From contig NZ_JAKKDU010000008.1 of NCBI RefSeq assembly GCF_021728535.1, forward strand, positions 124,001-188,000: DNA of 64,000 bases, in the 5' to 3' direction. This DNA is from Wocania arenilitoris. Lineage in GTDB: Bacteria > Bacteroidota > Bacteroidia > Flavobacteriales > Flavobacteriaceae. The translations under genes were made by a program, and so were the position numbers. Below the pieces are notes generated by a model. The model saw only the letters and a list, made by a program, of their open reading frames with translations. It did not search any database and was not told the origin of the DNA. Positions 10,222 to 19,893 of the stretch are shown piece after piece (the stretch's first letter is position 1; every line of letters begins with the position of its first letter).

Positions 10222-11244
10222 CTAAAACAACCCACCTTGAACAGACCCTTTAATTTTACCTAAATGTTTATACGCTTGTTCGGTTACTTCTCGACCGCGT
10301 GGAGTACGCATAATAAATCCTTGTTGTATTAAAAAGGGCTCGTAAACCTCCTCAATAGTTTCAGGGCTTTCGCTTACAGCTGTGGCAATAGTTGATATTC
10401 CTACTGGTCCACCTTTAAATTTTTCGATAATCGTTGACAAAATCTTATTATCCATTTCATCCAATCCATGCGCATCCACATTTAGAGCTTCTAGGGCGTA
10501 TTTTGCTATTTTAATATCAATACTTCCATTACCTTTAATTTGTGCAAAATCTCGAACACGACGTAATAAAGCATTGGCAATTCTTGGTGTGCCCCGACTT
10601 CGTCCTGCAATTTCTATAGCTGCTTCCATAGTAATAGGCACATCTAAAATAGTTGCACTACGCTGCACAATAGTCGTTAGTAAATCTGTTTTATAATATT
10701 GTAATCTACTTTGAATTCCAAAACGTGCTCGCATTGGTGAGGTTAATAAACCTGAACGTGTTGTTGCACCAACCAATGTAAACGGGTTTAGATTGATTTG
10801 GACCGTTCTTGCATTAGGTCCTGTTTCAATCATAATATCGATTTTGTAATCCTCCATTGCAGAGTACAAGTACTCTTCAACTATAGGGCTTAATCGATGA
10901 ATTTCATCAATAAATAACACATCGCGCTCTTCAAGGTTTGTAAGTAATCCTGCTAAATCTCCTGGTTTATCTAAAACAGGACCAGAAGTTACTTTAATAC
11001 CAACACTTAGCTCATTTGCTAAAATATGCGCCAATGTGGTTTTACCTAATCCTGGTGGCCCATGAAATAAGGTATGGTCTAAAGCTTCGGTGCGTAAGTT
11101 TGCTGCTTGAACAAAAATTTGAAGATTTTCCAAAACTTGATCCTGACCCGTAAAATCATCAAATGACAAGGGTCTTAATTTTTTTTCTACATCTAATTCT
11201 TCAGGTGAAAAATGCTCGTCTGTTGGATCTAAGTTTTCGTTCAT
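10222..11244 (-). CDS. ruvB: Holliday junction DNA helicase RuvB
   Basis: A 340-residue AAA+ motor that drives branch migration with RuvA. Visible are the Walker A loop [14 protein letters not shown], Walker [10 protein letters not shown], sensor region [10 protein letters not shown] and the C-terminal winged helix ending [13 protein letters not shown]. The start was placed at [16 protein letters not shown] (ATG at 11244), which gives the normal length. A longer in-frame ATG at 11358 would translate a dispersed palindromic repeat (11304-11328) as [12 protein letters not shown] and is rejected. A possible -7 box TATATTTG at 11356-11363 gives a leader of about 100 bases that carries this hairpin. 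Confidence 0.97.
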   Translation of the reverse strand: MNENLDPTDEHFSPEELDVEKKLRPLSFDDFTGQDQVLENLQIFVQAANLRTEALDHTLFHGPPGLGKTTLAHILANELSVGIKVTSGPVLDKPGDLAGLLTNLEERDVLFIDEIHRLSPIVEEYLYSAMEDYKIDIMIETGPNARTVQINLNPFTLVGATTRSGLLTSPMRARFGIQSRLQYYKTDLLTTIVQRSATILDVPITMEAAIEIAGRSRGTPRIANALLRRVRDFAQIKGNGSIDIKIAKYALEALNVDAHGLDEMDNKILSTIIEKFKGGPVGISTIATAVSESPETIEEVYEPFLIQQGFIMRTPRGREVTEQAYKHLGKIKGSVQGGLF

Positions 11245-11303
11245 ATCTACTTCCTGTAAAAACAGAAATTTCATTTTTGTTTCAAACTCTCTATAAAAAA
11301 GTG

Positions 11304-11328
11304 GATTCCTGCCTTTGCAGGAATGACA
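11304..11328. repeat. Short dispersed palindrome in the ruvB leader
   Basis: GATTCCTGCC, three bases, then GCAGGAATGACA form a short inverted repeat. A near-identical copy lies at 11446-11470 in the same orientation and a diverged copy at 52247-52269. It would form a hairpin in the ruvB leader RNA. Confidence 0.75.
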
Positions 11329-11368
11329 AAAATACTGAAACAAATTCAGCATAAGCAAATATAAACAA

Positions 11369-11395
11369 AAAGCCTTTCCAATTCAGAAAGGCTTT
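11369..11395 (-). terminator. Rho-independent terminator after the OmpA-like gene
   Basis: AAAGCCTTTC and GAAAGGCTTT pair around a seven-base loop. Read on the minus strand the stem is followed by TTTTTG, about 80 bases after the OmpA-like gene stops, so it ends the adhesin-PorP-OmpA transcript and insulates ruvB. Confidence 0.75.
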
Positions 11396-11445
11396 ATCAA
11401 AATAATTTGGTTGGTTAATATATTAGGTTTTGGTTTTTATTATAA

Positions 11446-11470
11446 GATTCCTGCCATCGCAGGAATGACA
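11446..11470. repeat. Short dispersed palindrome downstream of the OmpA-like gene
   Basis: Second copy of the TTCCTGCC/GCAGGAATGACA palindrome, with loop ATC instead of TTT, ending two bases before the OmpA-like stop codon. The two copies flank the terminator and about 115 bases of spacer as direct repeats. Confidence 0.75.
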
Positions 11471-11472
11471 GA

Positions 11473-13359
11473 TTAATTTAGAATTGTAAATTCACAGCGT
11501 CTGTTTATATCATATTCCTCATCTTCACAAATACCTTCTTTAATACATTTATTTAACGGTTGCATTTCGCCATAACCAATACTTTTTAATCGGTTTCTTT
11601 CAATACCCTGGCTTACTAAATATTCTAAAGTTGATGCTGCTCTACGTTTAGATAAGTCTAAGTTATATTGGTCTGGACCACGAGCATCTGTATGTGCCGA
11701 TACTTCTACTTCCATAGATGGATATTTCTTCATTAAATCGACTAAAACATTTAAAGTTACTGCTGCATCTTCACGAATATCAGATTTATCAAAATCGAAA
11801 TAAATTTTATCCAATTGTACTTGCACATCGCCTTTTTCATTTTCTTTTACACGTTCCTCAGCATCTGCAAAAGACTCTAAATTTAAGTAAATATTGTGCT
11901 GTATTTTTCCTTTACTGTCTGTTGAAAACTCAACATCTTGAGGTATGTAAGCTTTACGTGTTCCGCGAACTTTATACTTTTTATTTGGTTCTATTTTAAA
12001 AATATAATAAGCATCATTACCAACTAGAGTATCTTGAATTACAGTATTCGATTCATCAAATAAAGTAACTAAAGAACCAGCTAACAATTCTTTGCTATTT
12101 AAATCTTGAACAATTCCTTCTACTTGGTATTTGGTTAGTGGGTTTTCTTCTCTAGCAAAGCCAAACAACCTATCATAACCTGTACGGTTTGACGACACAT
12201 AACCCCTATTGTTTTTTTCTCTAACTACATAAGCAAAATCGTCTAAATTACTATTTATGGAGCCTCCTAAATTTACTGGCTTATCAAAATTGCCATTTAC
12301 AATGTTGCTTCTAAATACATCTAAACCACCATAACCTTGATGACCAATTGATGAGAAATACAAAACATTATATTCACTTATAAACGGAAACTGCTCTCTG
12401 TGTTTTGTGTTGATTTTGTCTCCTAAATTTTCTGGTTCTCCATAAGTTCCATCATCGTTTATAACAACTTTATAAATATCAAAACTACCTAAAGTCCCGG
12501 GCATATCACTGGCAAAATACAGTGTTTTTTCGTCTTTACTTAGCGCTGGGTGTTCGGTACTGTATGTATTTGATGTAAATGGAAGTGCTTTAACATTCGT
12601 CCAAACACCATCAACTAATTCCGCTTTATAAATTTTAATATGTGCTATGTGCTCATCGTCTGTTTTTTTGCGCGTAGTATTGGTTCTATTAAAATACATG
12701 GTTTTACCATCTTTGGTAAATACGGCACTACTTTCGTGCGAATTTGTATTGATAGCATCTGAAAATGGTTCAACATTTTCAAGCACATTATCATTGGTTA
12801 AAGTGGCGCTATATAAATCTAAATACGGTAACTCATTCCACGAATACGACGGATTTTCAGTGTTTCTTGCCGATGCAAAAGCCACTTTGTTTTCACCATA
12901 AAACGACAACCCAAAATCACTACTAGAATTTTTATTCTCAATTTGTTTTAATTCAAAAGTATGTGGTGTGGTTTTATCAGTTTCCACAATAAACGCAGGT
13001 GTATTAATAGTTTTATTATAATATCTGGTTAAATGTTTATCAGCTTCTTTATATTCTTTTACGCCTTTTAAGGCTTGTGCAAAACGGAAGTGATATTCAA
13101 TATCAATCGAGTCGCTATATTCAATAAACAACTCTCTGTAAGTTTTAATGGCTTTTTGAAGACTGGCGTTATAATAATAACTATCGGCCAAATTTTGAAG
13201 TACTTCTTGAGTACGCTCTTTGGTTTCGTATGCTTCAGCAGCTTGTGTATACGAACGCATTTCGAAAAGTTTATTAACGCGTTTTAAATTTTTCTTTTGT
13301 GCAAATGCCATTCCACTAACTAATAAAAGGCTTGCAAGTATGTATATATGTTTTTTCAT
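11473..13359 (-). CDS. OmpA-family outer-membrane/peptidoglycan-linking protein
   Basis: About 628 residues. A signal peptide (MKKHIYILASLLLVSGMAFAQ) is followed by TPR-like helices (about 25-130), PD40/WD40-like beta-propeller blades (for example SKDEKTLYFASDMPGTLGSFD and ISEYNVLYFSSIGHQGYGGLD), a carboxypeptidase-regulatory-like beta domain, and a C-terminal OmpA domain (IYFDFDKSDIREDAAVTLN; VEVSAHTDARGPDQYNLDLS) that binds peptidoglycan. This TPR-propeller-OmpA layout resembles the T9SS component PorE and the many Bacteroidota paralogues placed after PorP/SprF genes. The start chosen is ATG 13359, four codons inside an alternative start at 13371. It is third in the operon. Its role is probably to anchor the partner protein or adhesin to the cell wall, which is an inference. 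Confidence 0.9.
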   Translation of the reverse strand: MKKHIYILASLLLVSGMAFAQKKNLKRVNKLFEMRSYTQAAEAYETKERTQEVLQNLADSYYYNASLQKAIKTYRELFIEYSDSIDIEYHFRFAQALKGVKEYKEADKHLTRYYNKTINTPAFIVETDKTTPHTFELKQIENKNSSSDFGLSFYGENKVAFASARNTENPSYSWNELPYLDLYSATLTNDNVLENVEPFSDAINTNSHESSAVFTKDGKTMYFNRTNTTRKKTDDEHIAHIKIYKAELVDGVWTNVKALPFTSNTYSTEHPALSKDEKTLYFASDMPGTLGSFDIYKVVINDDGTYGEPENLGDKINTKHREQFPFISEYNVLYFSSIGHQGYGGLDVFRSNIVNGNFDKPVNLGGSINSNLDDFAYVVREKNNRGYVSSNRTGYDRLFGFAREENPLTKYQVEGIVQDLNSKELLAGSLVTLFDESNTVIQDTLVGNDAYYIFKIEPNKKYKVRGTRKAYIPQDVEFSTDSKGKIQHNIYLNLESFADAEERVKENEKGDVQVQLDKIYFDFDKSDIREDAAVTLNVLVDLMKKYPSMEVEVSAHTDARGPDQYNLDLSKRRAASTLEYLVSQGIERNRLKSIGYGEMQPLNKCIKEGICEDEEYDINRRCEFTILN

Positions 13360-13377
13360 AATTGTAGTCATTTAATT

Positions 13378-14334
13378 TTAGAAGAATCTTGGTGAACGGT
13401 CGTAACCTTTTTTGAAGCCGAATAAATCGACATCAAATAAAATGAATATTTCGTGCGACCCAGAATTGAAACTTCCTAAGTTGGAGGTTGTATAATCATA
13501 AGAATAACCTATTCTTAAATCTGGACTGATTCTAAAGTTAACTAGTGCGCTTACAGCATCTCCTAATCGGTAGCCTAAACCAGCTTCTAATTTTTCATTA
13601 ATCAAAACATTTGCTGTAACATCTAATGCTAAAGGTGCGCCTGAAACTGCTTTTGCCATAAATGCAGGTTTTAGTTTTAGTTTCTCATTAATATCAAAAA
13701 CATAACCTCCTGTAAAGAAATAATGTACACTTTGAACACCTGTAGCTTTAACACCATTTTCAGTTTCAATATGTTTAGTTGTTAACATGTTAGGTGCCGA
13801 TAAACCTAAGTAATAATTATCGGTAAACAAGAAAGCACCAATACCCAAATTCGGGAATGCTTTAGTAATATTTTCATTAAATGCTACATCGGTAGTTTGG
13901 TTACCAGACTGCAGTATAAATCCATCAAAAGTGGCATCAAAAAATGTGAATCCAGCTTTTAAACCTAATGATAGTTTACTTTCTAAACCAACAGGCAAAA
14001 CATATGCAAAATCTGCAAATATGTTATTTTCATTAACAACATCACCAATGTTATCATTTGTAAAAGAAATTCCCATCTCTATTTTATCGTTTATAGGAGT
14101 GTGCGCAAAAAAGCTTCCTGTTTTTGGTGCGCCTTCTAAACCTACCCATTGGGTTCTGTAATGCCCGCCTAAATTTAATATGTCTTCGTTGGCAGTTGCG
14201 TAAGCGGGATTAATTACACTCATGTTATACATATATTGAGTGAATTGAGGGTCTTGTTGTGCGTTGCTTTGAAAGGACAAAACCAATATACTTAACAAAG
14301 CAGCTATTTTATGATATATATTTAAATGTTTCAT
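13378..14334 (-). CDS. PorP/SprF family type IX secretion system membrane protein
   Basis: A 318-residue outer-membrane protein with a signal peptide ending SFQSNAQQ. The family N-terminus QDPQFTQYMYNMSVINPAYA and the C-terminus GYSYDYTTSNLGSFNSGSHEIFILFDV are both present. SprF-like proteins sit downstream of large adhesins and are thought to help their secretion or surface attachment; SprF is required for SprB display in F. johnsoniae. Here it directly follows a giant T9SS-B adhesin (28-base gap) and precedes an OmpA-like protein, the standard three-gene cassette. Confidence 0.92.
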   Translation of the reverse strand: MKHLNIYHKIAALLSILVLSFQSNAQQDPQFTQYMYNMSVINPAYATANEDILNLGGHYRTQWVGLEGAPKTGSFFAHTPINDKIEMGISFTNDNIGDVVNENNIFADFAYVLPVGLESKLSLGLKAGFTFFDATFDGFILQSGNQTTDVAFNENITKAFPNLGIGAFLFTDNYYLGLSAPNMLTTKHIETENGVKATGVQSVHYFFTGGYVFDINEKLKLKPAFMAKAVSGAPLALDVTANVLINEKLEAGLGYRLGDAVSALVNFRISPDLRIGYSYDYTTSNLGSFNSGSHEIFILFDVDLFGFKKGYDRSPRFF

Positions 14335-14362
14335 GTGTCTTAAATTTTGCTTTATCTATAAA

Positions 14363-17300
14363 TTATCTGCTTAAGTATAAGCGTCCTTGTTTCGGTTTAT
14401 TGGTTCCATCATTAAAATTGAAAATGTAGAAATACACACCAACTGGTAAATCATTACTTCCTAAAGAAGATTGATTAGATTTTCCGTTAAATCTTGGGGT
14501 ATTTGCATTTCCTTTATAGACAATATTTCCGTTACGGTTAAATATTTCTATTTCAAAATTCGGATATAGAATTCCTAAATTGTCCATGTCGAAGGTGTCA
14601 TTAACACCATCTCCGTTTGGTGAAAACCCGTCTGGAATTACCAAATCGCCACACGAGGTTAAATCTGGTGTTACAGATAATCGTACACTACTTTCGCATC
14701 CTGTTACTAAATCAACTAAAACGGCATAATATATAGTTCCATTAGTTAATAAACTACTTTCTGAAACTACAGAACCACCAACATCTGCATCATACCAAAC
14801 AACACTGTGTGATGATGAATTAAAATTGATATTTGATGTTAATTCACTAATCATAGGATTATCGTTAATACATAGCTCTTGATTTGAAGCTATTAACGTT
14901 GGTGTTGGTGTATCGTTAACTGTTACTGTTACTGATACACTTGTTGAAGACTCACAACCCGAACTATTGGTTTGCGTTGCATAATAATCTTCGCCATCAA
15001 CTAAACTATCCGTTGCATTTGCCACAATAGTTAAGGCAGCATCGTCGTACCAATTTATTGTTCCAGATGAACTAATAGTACTATCTAAATCTGCTACAGT
15101 TGGGTTATCAACTAAACAGAATTCAGGTGTAGCATCGGTTACCGTTGGTGTTGGTGTATCGTCAATTGTAACTGTTATTTGAGCTGTTGAATCTGTTGTA
15201 CATGGTGAAACCGCTGCAACCGTATATGTGTAAACTGCTGCTGTATCAACATTTGGGTCAAATTCACCTGTTCCACTAGCTAAGGTGGGCGACCATGTTC
15301 CTCCACTTTGAGCTGAACTTCCTAATGAGAGGAATAAATCGGTAACTCCATCTATTACACAAATTGTAATGGAACTATCTGTACCTGCATTTGGTGCTTG
15401 CTCAACTGAAACCACAACCTCACTTGAAAATGTGCCACAACCATTAGATAATGAATAGGTATATGTTCCAGGAGCATCAATTAATGGATCGAAAACTCCA
15501 GTGCCACTATTTAAAGCTGGCGACCATGTTCCTCCTGAATCTGCACTACCAATTAATGTAAATAAATCGGTTGTTCCATTATTGCTACAAACATCTAAAG
15601 TATTATCTGTTCCTGCGTTTAATGGTTCTTCTATGGTAACTGTAATAACTGTGCTCTCATCTACACATGGCGATGACCCTGCAACAAAATATGTAAATTG
15701 ATACGTGCCTGCTGCAATTCCTGTAGCATCAAAACTATTTCCAGATAATGCTCCTGTAGCATCTGTATCTTGCCAAACACCACCAGAATCTTGTGTACCA
15801 TCTAAACCTGTATCTAAATCTATGTTGCTATTATCGTTACAAGCTAAAATTGCTGTTGTATTTGGATTACCCGCATTTGGCGATTGATAAATTGTAACTG
15901 AAACTGCTGTTCTTACTGAAGATTCACAACCTGTTGTTACATCAGTTTGAGTTGCATAATAGGTTTGTCCATCAATTAAAGCGGTTGTTCCTGCTAAAAC
16001 TGAACCACCATTCATAACATCATACCATTGAATAGAGTTTCCAGTAGCAGCTAAATCTAAAACTGTTGCTGTATCACAAAATTCTTGTGGCGATGTTGCT
16101 GATGGTGGCGGTGTATCGTTAATAATAATACTAACCGTAACATTAACATCATCGCAACCTCCAATAGCATCAACATCATAAGTAAAGTTATAAGTACCTT
16201 GCGTTAACCCATCAAGGGCTACCGTATTTCCACTTAATGCTCCAGAAGCATCGTCATCATTCCAAGTTCCTGTATGGTCTTCTCCAGTTAGTAAATCAAA
16301 TAAATTATAGGTTTGACCTGTTGTAATATCTGCTAAACAAAATTCAACTGGTGTATTTGGTGTTCCAGATTCTGGTGCATCTTCAATTGTTACAATAACT
16401 GTTGAACTATTTGTACATCCGTTTATGTCTGTAATACTATAAGTGAAGTTATATGAACCAATAGCTAAACTTGTTAAATCAACATCACTTCCTGTTAAAG
16501 CTCCTGATACATCATCGTCTGTCCATGTACCACCTGAATCTTCTCCTGCCAATTGCCCAAACAAATCTAAAGGCGAGTTTGCCACCAAGTCATTTTCACA
16601 GAAAACTGCTGCTGTTGTAGTGCCTGTATTTGGTAACGGATTGATAATAACGCTTACTGTTACATTTACATCATCACAACCTCCAATGGCATCAACATCA
16701 AATGTAAAACTATAAGTTGCTGGTGTTAACCCAGATAAATCAACTGTATTTCCTGTTAATGTTCCTGTAGCATCATCGTCGTTCCAAGTTCCTGTTTGGT
16801 CTTCTCCACTTAACAAATCGAATAAATTATAACTTACTGGTGCTAATGCTTCACAAAACTCTGCTGGTGCATTAACCGTTCCAGATTCTGGTGCATCTTC
16901 AATTGTTACAATAACTGTTGAGTTATTTGTACATCCGTTTGCACTTGTAATACTATATGTAAAATTATATGAACCAATAGTTAAAAGTGTTAAATCGACA
17001 TCACTTCCTGTTAAGGCACCTGTAGTATCATCATCTGCCCATGTGCCACCTGAGTCTTCTCCAGTTAACTGTCCGAACAAATCTAAAGGTGAATTTCCCA
17101 CTAAGTCATTTTCGCAAAAAACAGCCGTAGTTGGAGTTCCTGTTTCGGGTTGTGGGAATACGATAATTTGAACCGTAACGTCTACATCTGAACATGTTCC
17201 TATATCTGGAACTGAATACGTGTAATTATAAGTACCATCTGTTAATGCTGAAATATCAATAGGATTTGTAGCTACTGAGCCCGAAGTGTCAGCTCCAACA

Positions 17301-19051
17301 TACCATGTTCCGTTTGTATCTTGTGTACCATCTAAAAGCGAGAATAAATCAAATGGTGAGTTTGCTCCAACATTTTCTTCACAAACTTCAAAAGGAGCTA
17401 AAGCATTTCCAGACTCTGGAGCGGGTTCAATAGTTATTGAAATCGTTTCTGAATCTTCACAAGTTCCGTTTGAAATGGTATAGGTAAATAGATATGGGCT
17501 CCCAGAAACTGTAAACCCAGTAATATCTATTGAATTTGAAACGGTATTATTTCCTGAATCAGTCCAAGTTCCACTGTTGTTATCTTGAGAACCGTCTAAA
17601 GCATCAAATAAATTAAAGGGTGAATTTGCTACTAAATCATTTTCACAAAATATTTGATTAACTGCGTTTCCTGCTTCTGGATCTTGTAACACTTCTACCT
17701 GAACTGTTGTCGATTCTTCAGGACATGGGTTAGGCAATAAGTTTTGCGTATATGTAAAATTGTAAGTTCCAGGTGTTAAGCTTGTTAAATCTATTGGAGA
17801 ACTAACCGCAGGATCTGTGCTTAAAGTTCCTTGTGTCCATTGCCCACCTGGGTCTTCATTATCTAATAAAGTTGATAAATCGAAAGCAGCTGGTAAATCT
17901 TTTTCGCAAAAAGTTGCTGGATTAATGACCGCAACAGTACCCGAACTTAATGTTTCATTTATAGTAATAACTACATTAGCTGTACTTTCTGGACATGTAC
18001 CATTACTTGGGACAGTATAAGTAAATGTATATACTCCTGGTGTTGTTAAGGAAGAGATGCTAACTGTTCCTTGAAAACCATTACTTGTAGATAAAGGACC
18101 TGTCCACACTCCATTTGTATCAGGTGTTCCTGCCAATTCATCAAATAAGTTAAAATCACTTGATGGAATATTATCATCGCAATACTCTAAACTACCTGAA
18201 GTACCAGGATTATTAGGAATATCTATTATTACTGTTACAGGAATTGCATTACTATCGCAAAACAATTCTTCAATTTGAACATAATACGTTGCCCCATCAA
18301 TTAATGCTGTGCTAGCCGATAAAGCTGGTGGAATTGGTTCTCCTGAACCGTTTATATTTTGATACCATGCAAACGTTGCAGTAGTTCCAGAGTCTAAATC
18401 TGCAATAGTTGGATTAGTCTCTGAACAAAACAATTGTGGTGTTGGTGGCGTTGGATCTGTTGGCGCACTAAAAACGCCTACTTGTCCTATTTCTATTTGA
18501 CTTCTACAACCTGTATTATCTTCAAATATAATGTAGTATATTGAAGCGCCTACAGGCAAAAGATCTGTTGAGTTAGCTAAACTAAGCAACTCAAAATCAT
18601 TATAAACTTCTACTAAACCTCCTGATGGAATACCTAATATTAAAACATCGTCAATGTAAGTTTGTATAGTTGCATTCTCATTACTACAATAAATACGATC
18701 AAGATTTTGATTAGATGCATCAACTTGAAAATCTATTGTTATAGACTGCCTTGGTGCTGGACAACTTCCAGAGATATTATCAATATAATAAATGCCTTCA
18801 GCAACTAATTCATTATCATTAAATGCGCTACCTCCTGAATCTGCATCGTACCATACAATACCATCTCCTGTATCAGTTGCATAATCTGCACTTAAGTCTG
18901 CAAAAGTATAACCTGATGCATCACAAATTGCTGTTGGTGTAGGATTGGTAATTGTTGGACACTGCGCATTTACAGAATGAAGTGTCCAAAGAAATACCAT
19001 AATAAAGGCAACAAAACTTTTTGCACACCATAAAAGGGATTTTGTCTTCAT
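14363..19051 (-). CDS. Giant modular adhesin with T9SS type B (gliding motility-associated) C-terminal domain
   Basis: About 1,562 residues from ATG 19051 (MKTKSLLWCAKSF, signal peptide ending SVNAQ). The upstream ATG at 19084 adds 11 polar residues before the signal peptide and is less likely. The body is about 17 Ig-like modules of 75-90 residues, most starting PxxGTxxxxxFC and containing NLFDLL, GTWxDDDATG and TYxFTYxV. Modules on either side of 16.6 kb form a duplicated A-B-A-B block. The C-terminus (IPDGFSPNGDGVNDTFD ... FEIEIFNRNGNIVY ... LPVGVYFYIF) is the CHU_C/type B sorting domain recognised by T9SS. The paired Cys in each module suggest disulfides. It is probably a surface adhesin partnered with the PorP/SprF protein next door; the ligand is unknown. 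Confidence 0.9.
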   Translation of the reverse strand: MKTKSLLWCAKSFVAFIMVFLWTLHSVNAQCPTITNPTPTAICDASGYTFADLSADYATDTGDGIVWYDADSGGSAFNDNELVAEGIYYIDNISGSCPAPRQSITIDFQVDASNQNLDRIYCSNENATIQTYIDDVLILGIPSGGLVEVYNDFELLSLANSTDLLPVGASIYYIIFEDNTGCRSQIEIGQVGVFSAPTDPTPPTPQLFCSETNPTIADLDSGTTATFAWYQNINGSGEPIPPALSASTALIDGATYYVQIEELFCDSNAIPVTVIIDIPNNPGTSGSLEYCDDNIPSSDFNLFDELAGTPDTNGVWTGPLSTSNGFQGTVSISSLTTPGVYTFTYTVPSNGTCPESTANVVITINETLSSGTVAVINPATFCEKDLPAAFDLSTLLDNEDPGGQWTQGTLSTDPAVSSPIDLTSLTPGTYNFTYTQNLLPNPCPEESTTVQVEVLQDPEAGNAVNQIFCENDLVANSPFNLFDALDGSQDNNSGTWTDSGNNTVSNSIDITGFTVSGSPYLFTYTISNGTCEDSETISITIEPAPESGNALAPFEVCEENVGANSPFDLFSLLDGTQDTNGTWYVGADTSGSVATNPIDISALTDGTYNYTYSVPDIGTCSDVDVTVQIIVFPQPETGTPTTAVFCENDLVGNSPLDLFGQLTGEDSGGTWADDDTTGALTGSDVDLTLLTIGSYNFTYSITSANGCTNNSTVIVTIEDAPESGTVNAPAEFCEALAPVSYNLFDLLSGEDQTGTWNDDDATGTLTGNTVDLSGLTPATYSFTFDVDAIGGCDDVNVTVSVIINPLPNTGTTTAAVFCENDLVANSPLDLFGQLAGEDSGGTWTDDDVSGALTGSDVDLTSLAIGSYNFTYSITDINGCTNSSTVIVTIEDAPESGTPNTPVEFCLADITTGQTYNLFDLLTGEDHTGTWNDDDASGALSGNTVALDGLTQGTYNFTYDVDAIGGCDDVNVTVSIIINDTPPPSATSPQEFCDTATVLDLAATGNSIQWYDVMNGGSVLAGTTALIDGQTYYATQTDVTTGCESSVRTAVSVTIYQSPNAGNPNTTAILACNDNSNIDLDTGLDGTQDSGGVWQDTDATGALSGNSFDATGIAAGTYQFTYFVAGSSPCVDESTVITVTIEEPLNAGTDNTLDVCSNNGTTDLFTLIGSADSGGTWSPALNSGTGVFDPLIDAPGTYTYSLSNGCGTFSSEVVVSVEQAPNAGTDSSITICVIDGVTDLFLSLGSSAQSGGTWSPTLASGTGEFDPNVDTAAVYTYTVAAVSPCTTDSTAQITVTIDDTPTPTVTDATPEFCLVDNPTVADLDSTISSSGTINWYDDAALTIVANATDSLVDGEDYYATQTNSSGCESSTSVSVTVTVNDTPTPTLIASNQELCINDNPMISELTSNINFNSSSHSVVWYDADVGGSVVSESSLLTNGTIYYAVLVDLVTGCESSVRLSVTPDLTSCGDLVIPDGFSPNGDGVNDTFDMDNLGILYPNFEIEIFNRNGNIVYKGNANTPRFNGKSNQSSLGSNDLPVGVYFYIFNFNDGTNKPKQGRLYLSR
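16130..17130 (-). repeat. Duplicated two-module block inside the adhesin gene
   Basis: Near-identical DNA recurs at a spacing of about 500-520 bases. For example GTTACAATAACTGTTGA is at about 16393 and again at 16905, with the flanking CATCATCGCAACCTCC-type and CAAATCTAAAGG-type segments also repeated. One unit equals two protein modules (about 170 residues). This is a recent tandem duplication and a likely site of copy-number change. Confidence 0.75.
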
Positions 19052-19256
19052 AGATTTGGTTGATTTGTTAATTATTAATAGCAATAACTTTCAATAAGAT
19101 ATTAATCAAAAGCATTAAAATATCTTAATCAAAATCATTTTATGAGTGCAATTTAACTAATTTTTTTGTATTTCGTCGATTTTTTTGTATTTAATCGTGT
19201 TTTTTATCTGTTTGTCGACAAATAGAATAGTATAATAAGACTGTTGCAAAACCCTT

Positions 19257-19596
19257 TTAGATAAATTTGATTTAAAAGCTAAAACCATTACCCACCAAGT
19301 TTATTTTAAAGCGCAATTGTTTTTACCATTTGCCAACCAAAATATACCGCTTAAAACTTTAAATAATGATTGTGTGGTTGGGTTTTATATAAACAAAAAC
19401 CAATTTAGCGATTGTAAGTTTTACATACCTAATAAAAAAGATTGGTTAATTACACCTCATGCATAATGTAGAATGGTTAAACTTTAATTTGTTTTCTTAT
19501 ATAGCGCAACATTACTTTGATGAAAAATATTCGTCATTAATTTGGGTAAAATTAAAAAATGAGGTAATTAAAAAAGTGTTTTTGGTTTGGTGGTGA
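19257..19596 (+). pseudogene. Decayed coding fragment, family not recognised
   Basis: One frame reads about 69 codons (LDKFDLKAKTITHQVYFKAQ ... KKDWLITPHA) to a stop at 19464-19466. The neighbouring frame then continues sensibly (HNVEWLNFNLFSYIAQHYF ... VKLKNEVIKKVFLVWW) to a stop at 19596. Protein-like composition across a single frame change, with no start codon, suggests a remnant of a longer gene with one frameshift. I cannot name the family, and chance reading in AT-rich DNA is not excluded. Confidence 0.4.
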
Positions 19597-19667
19597 AATC
19601 TTGAATTTATGAGAAAAAAAATTACAAATTTATGTGGTGTTAGATTTATAACATATTAGCAGATAGT

Positions 19668-19816
19668 TTATATCCAATCAACATTGGAAAACATTTCAAA
19701 CAACTTTTTTGAATTCAACATCATCATAGGAACCTGACAATGGATAATTATCAATTATTAGCTTACAGTTTTTTGACAACTTTCTCGAAAAAGACCTAAT
19801 TGCAGTATTTGGGCTT
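19668..19816 (-). pseudogene. Second short coding remnant, family not recognised
   Basis: On the minus strand, codons reading KPNTAIRSFSRKLSKNCKLI and then IDNYPLSGSYDDVEF continue after a one-base frame change as KKLFEMFSNVDWI and a stop. It has no start and an upstream stop. It looks like the C-terminal tail of a lost gene and faces the opposite way to the fragment at 19257-19596. Low certainty. Confidence 0.3.
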
Positions 19817-19893
19817 TCATTTTGAATTTAATTAAAAAATTGAACAAGTTTTAAGAAAGTAATAACTGAAAAAAACAATTAGCAAGTACACCT

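Noticed and set aside
11245-11358. Longer RuvB start at ATG 11358
   Set aside because: It would translate the dispersed palindrome as [12 protein letters not shown]; RuvB of normal length starts at 11244.
16100-17150. CRISPR-like regular repeats
   Set aside because: The spacing is about 510 bases and in frame with the protein modules, so these are duplicated domains and not spacers.
15501-18020. Open frames on the plus strand inside the adhesin gene
   Set aside because: They are mirror images of the repetitive modules, with no starts or families of their own.
19236-19256. Insertion-sequence terminal repeat GACTGTTGCAAAACCC
   Set aside because: No matching inverted end or transposase was found within the gap.
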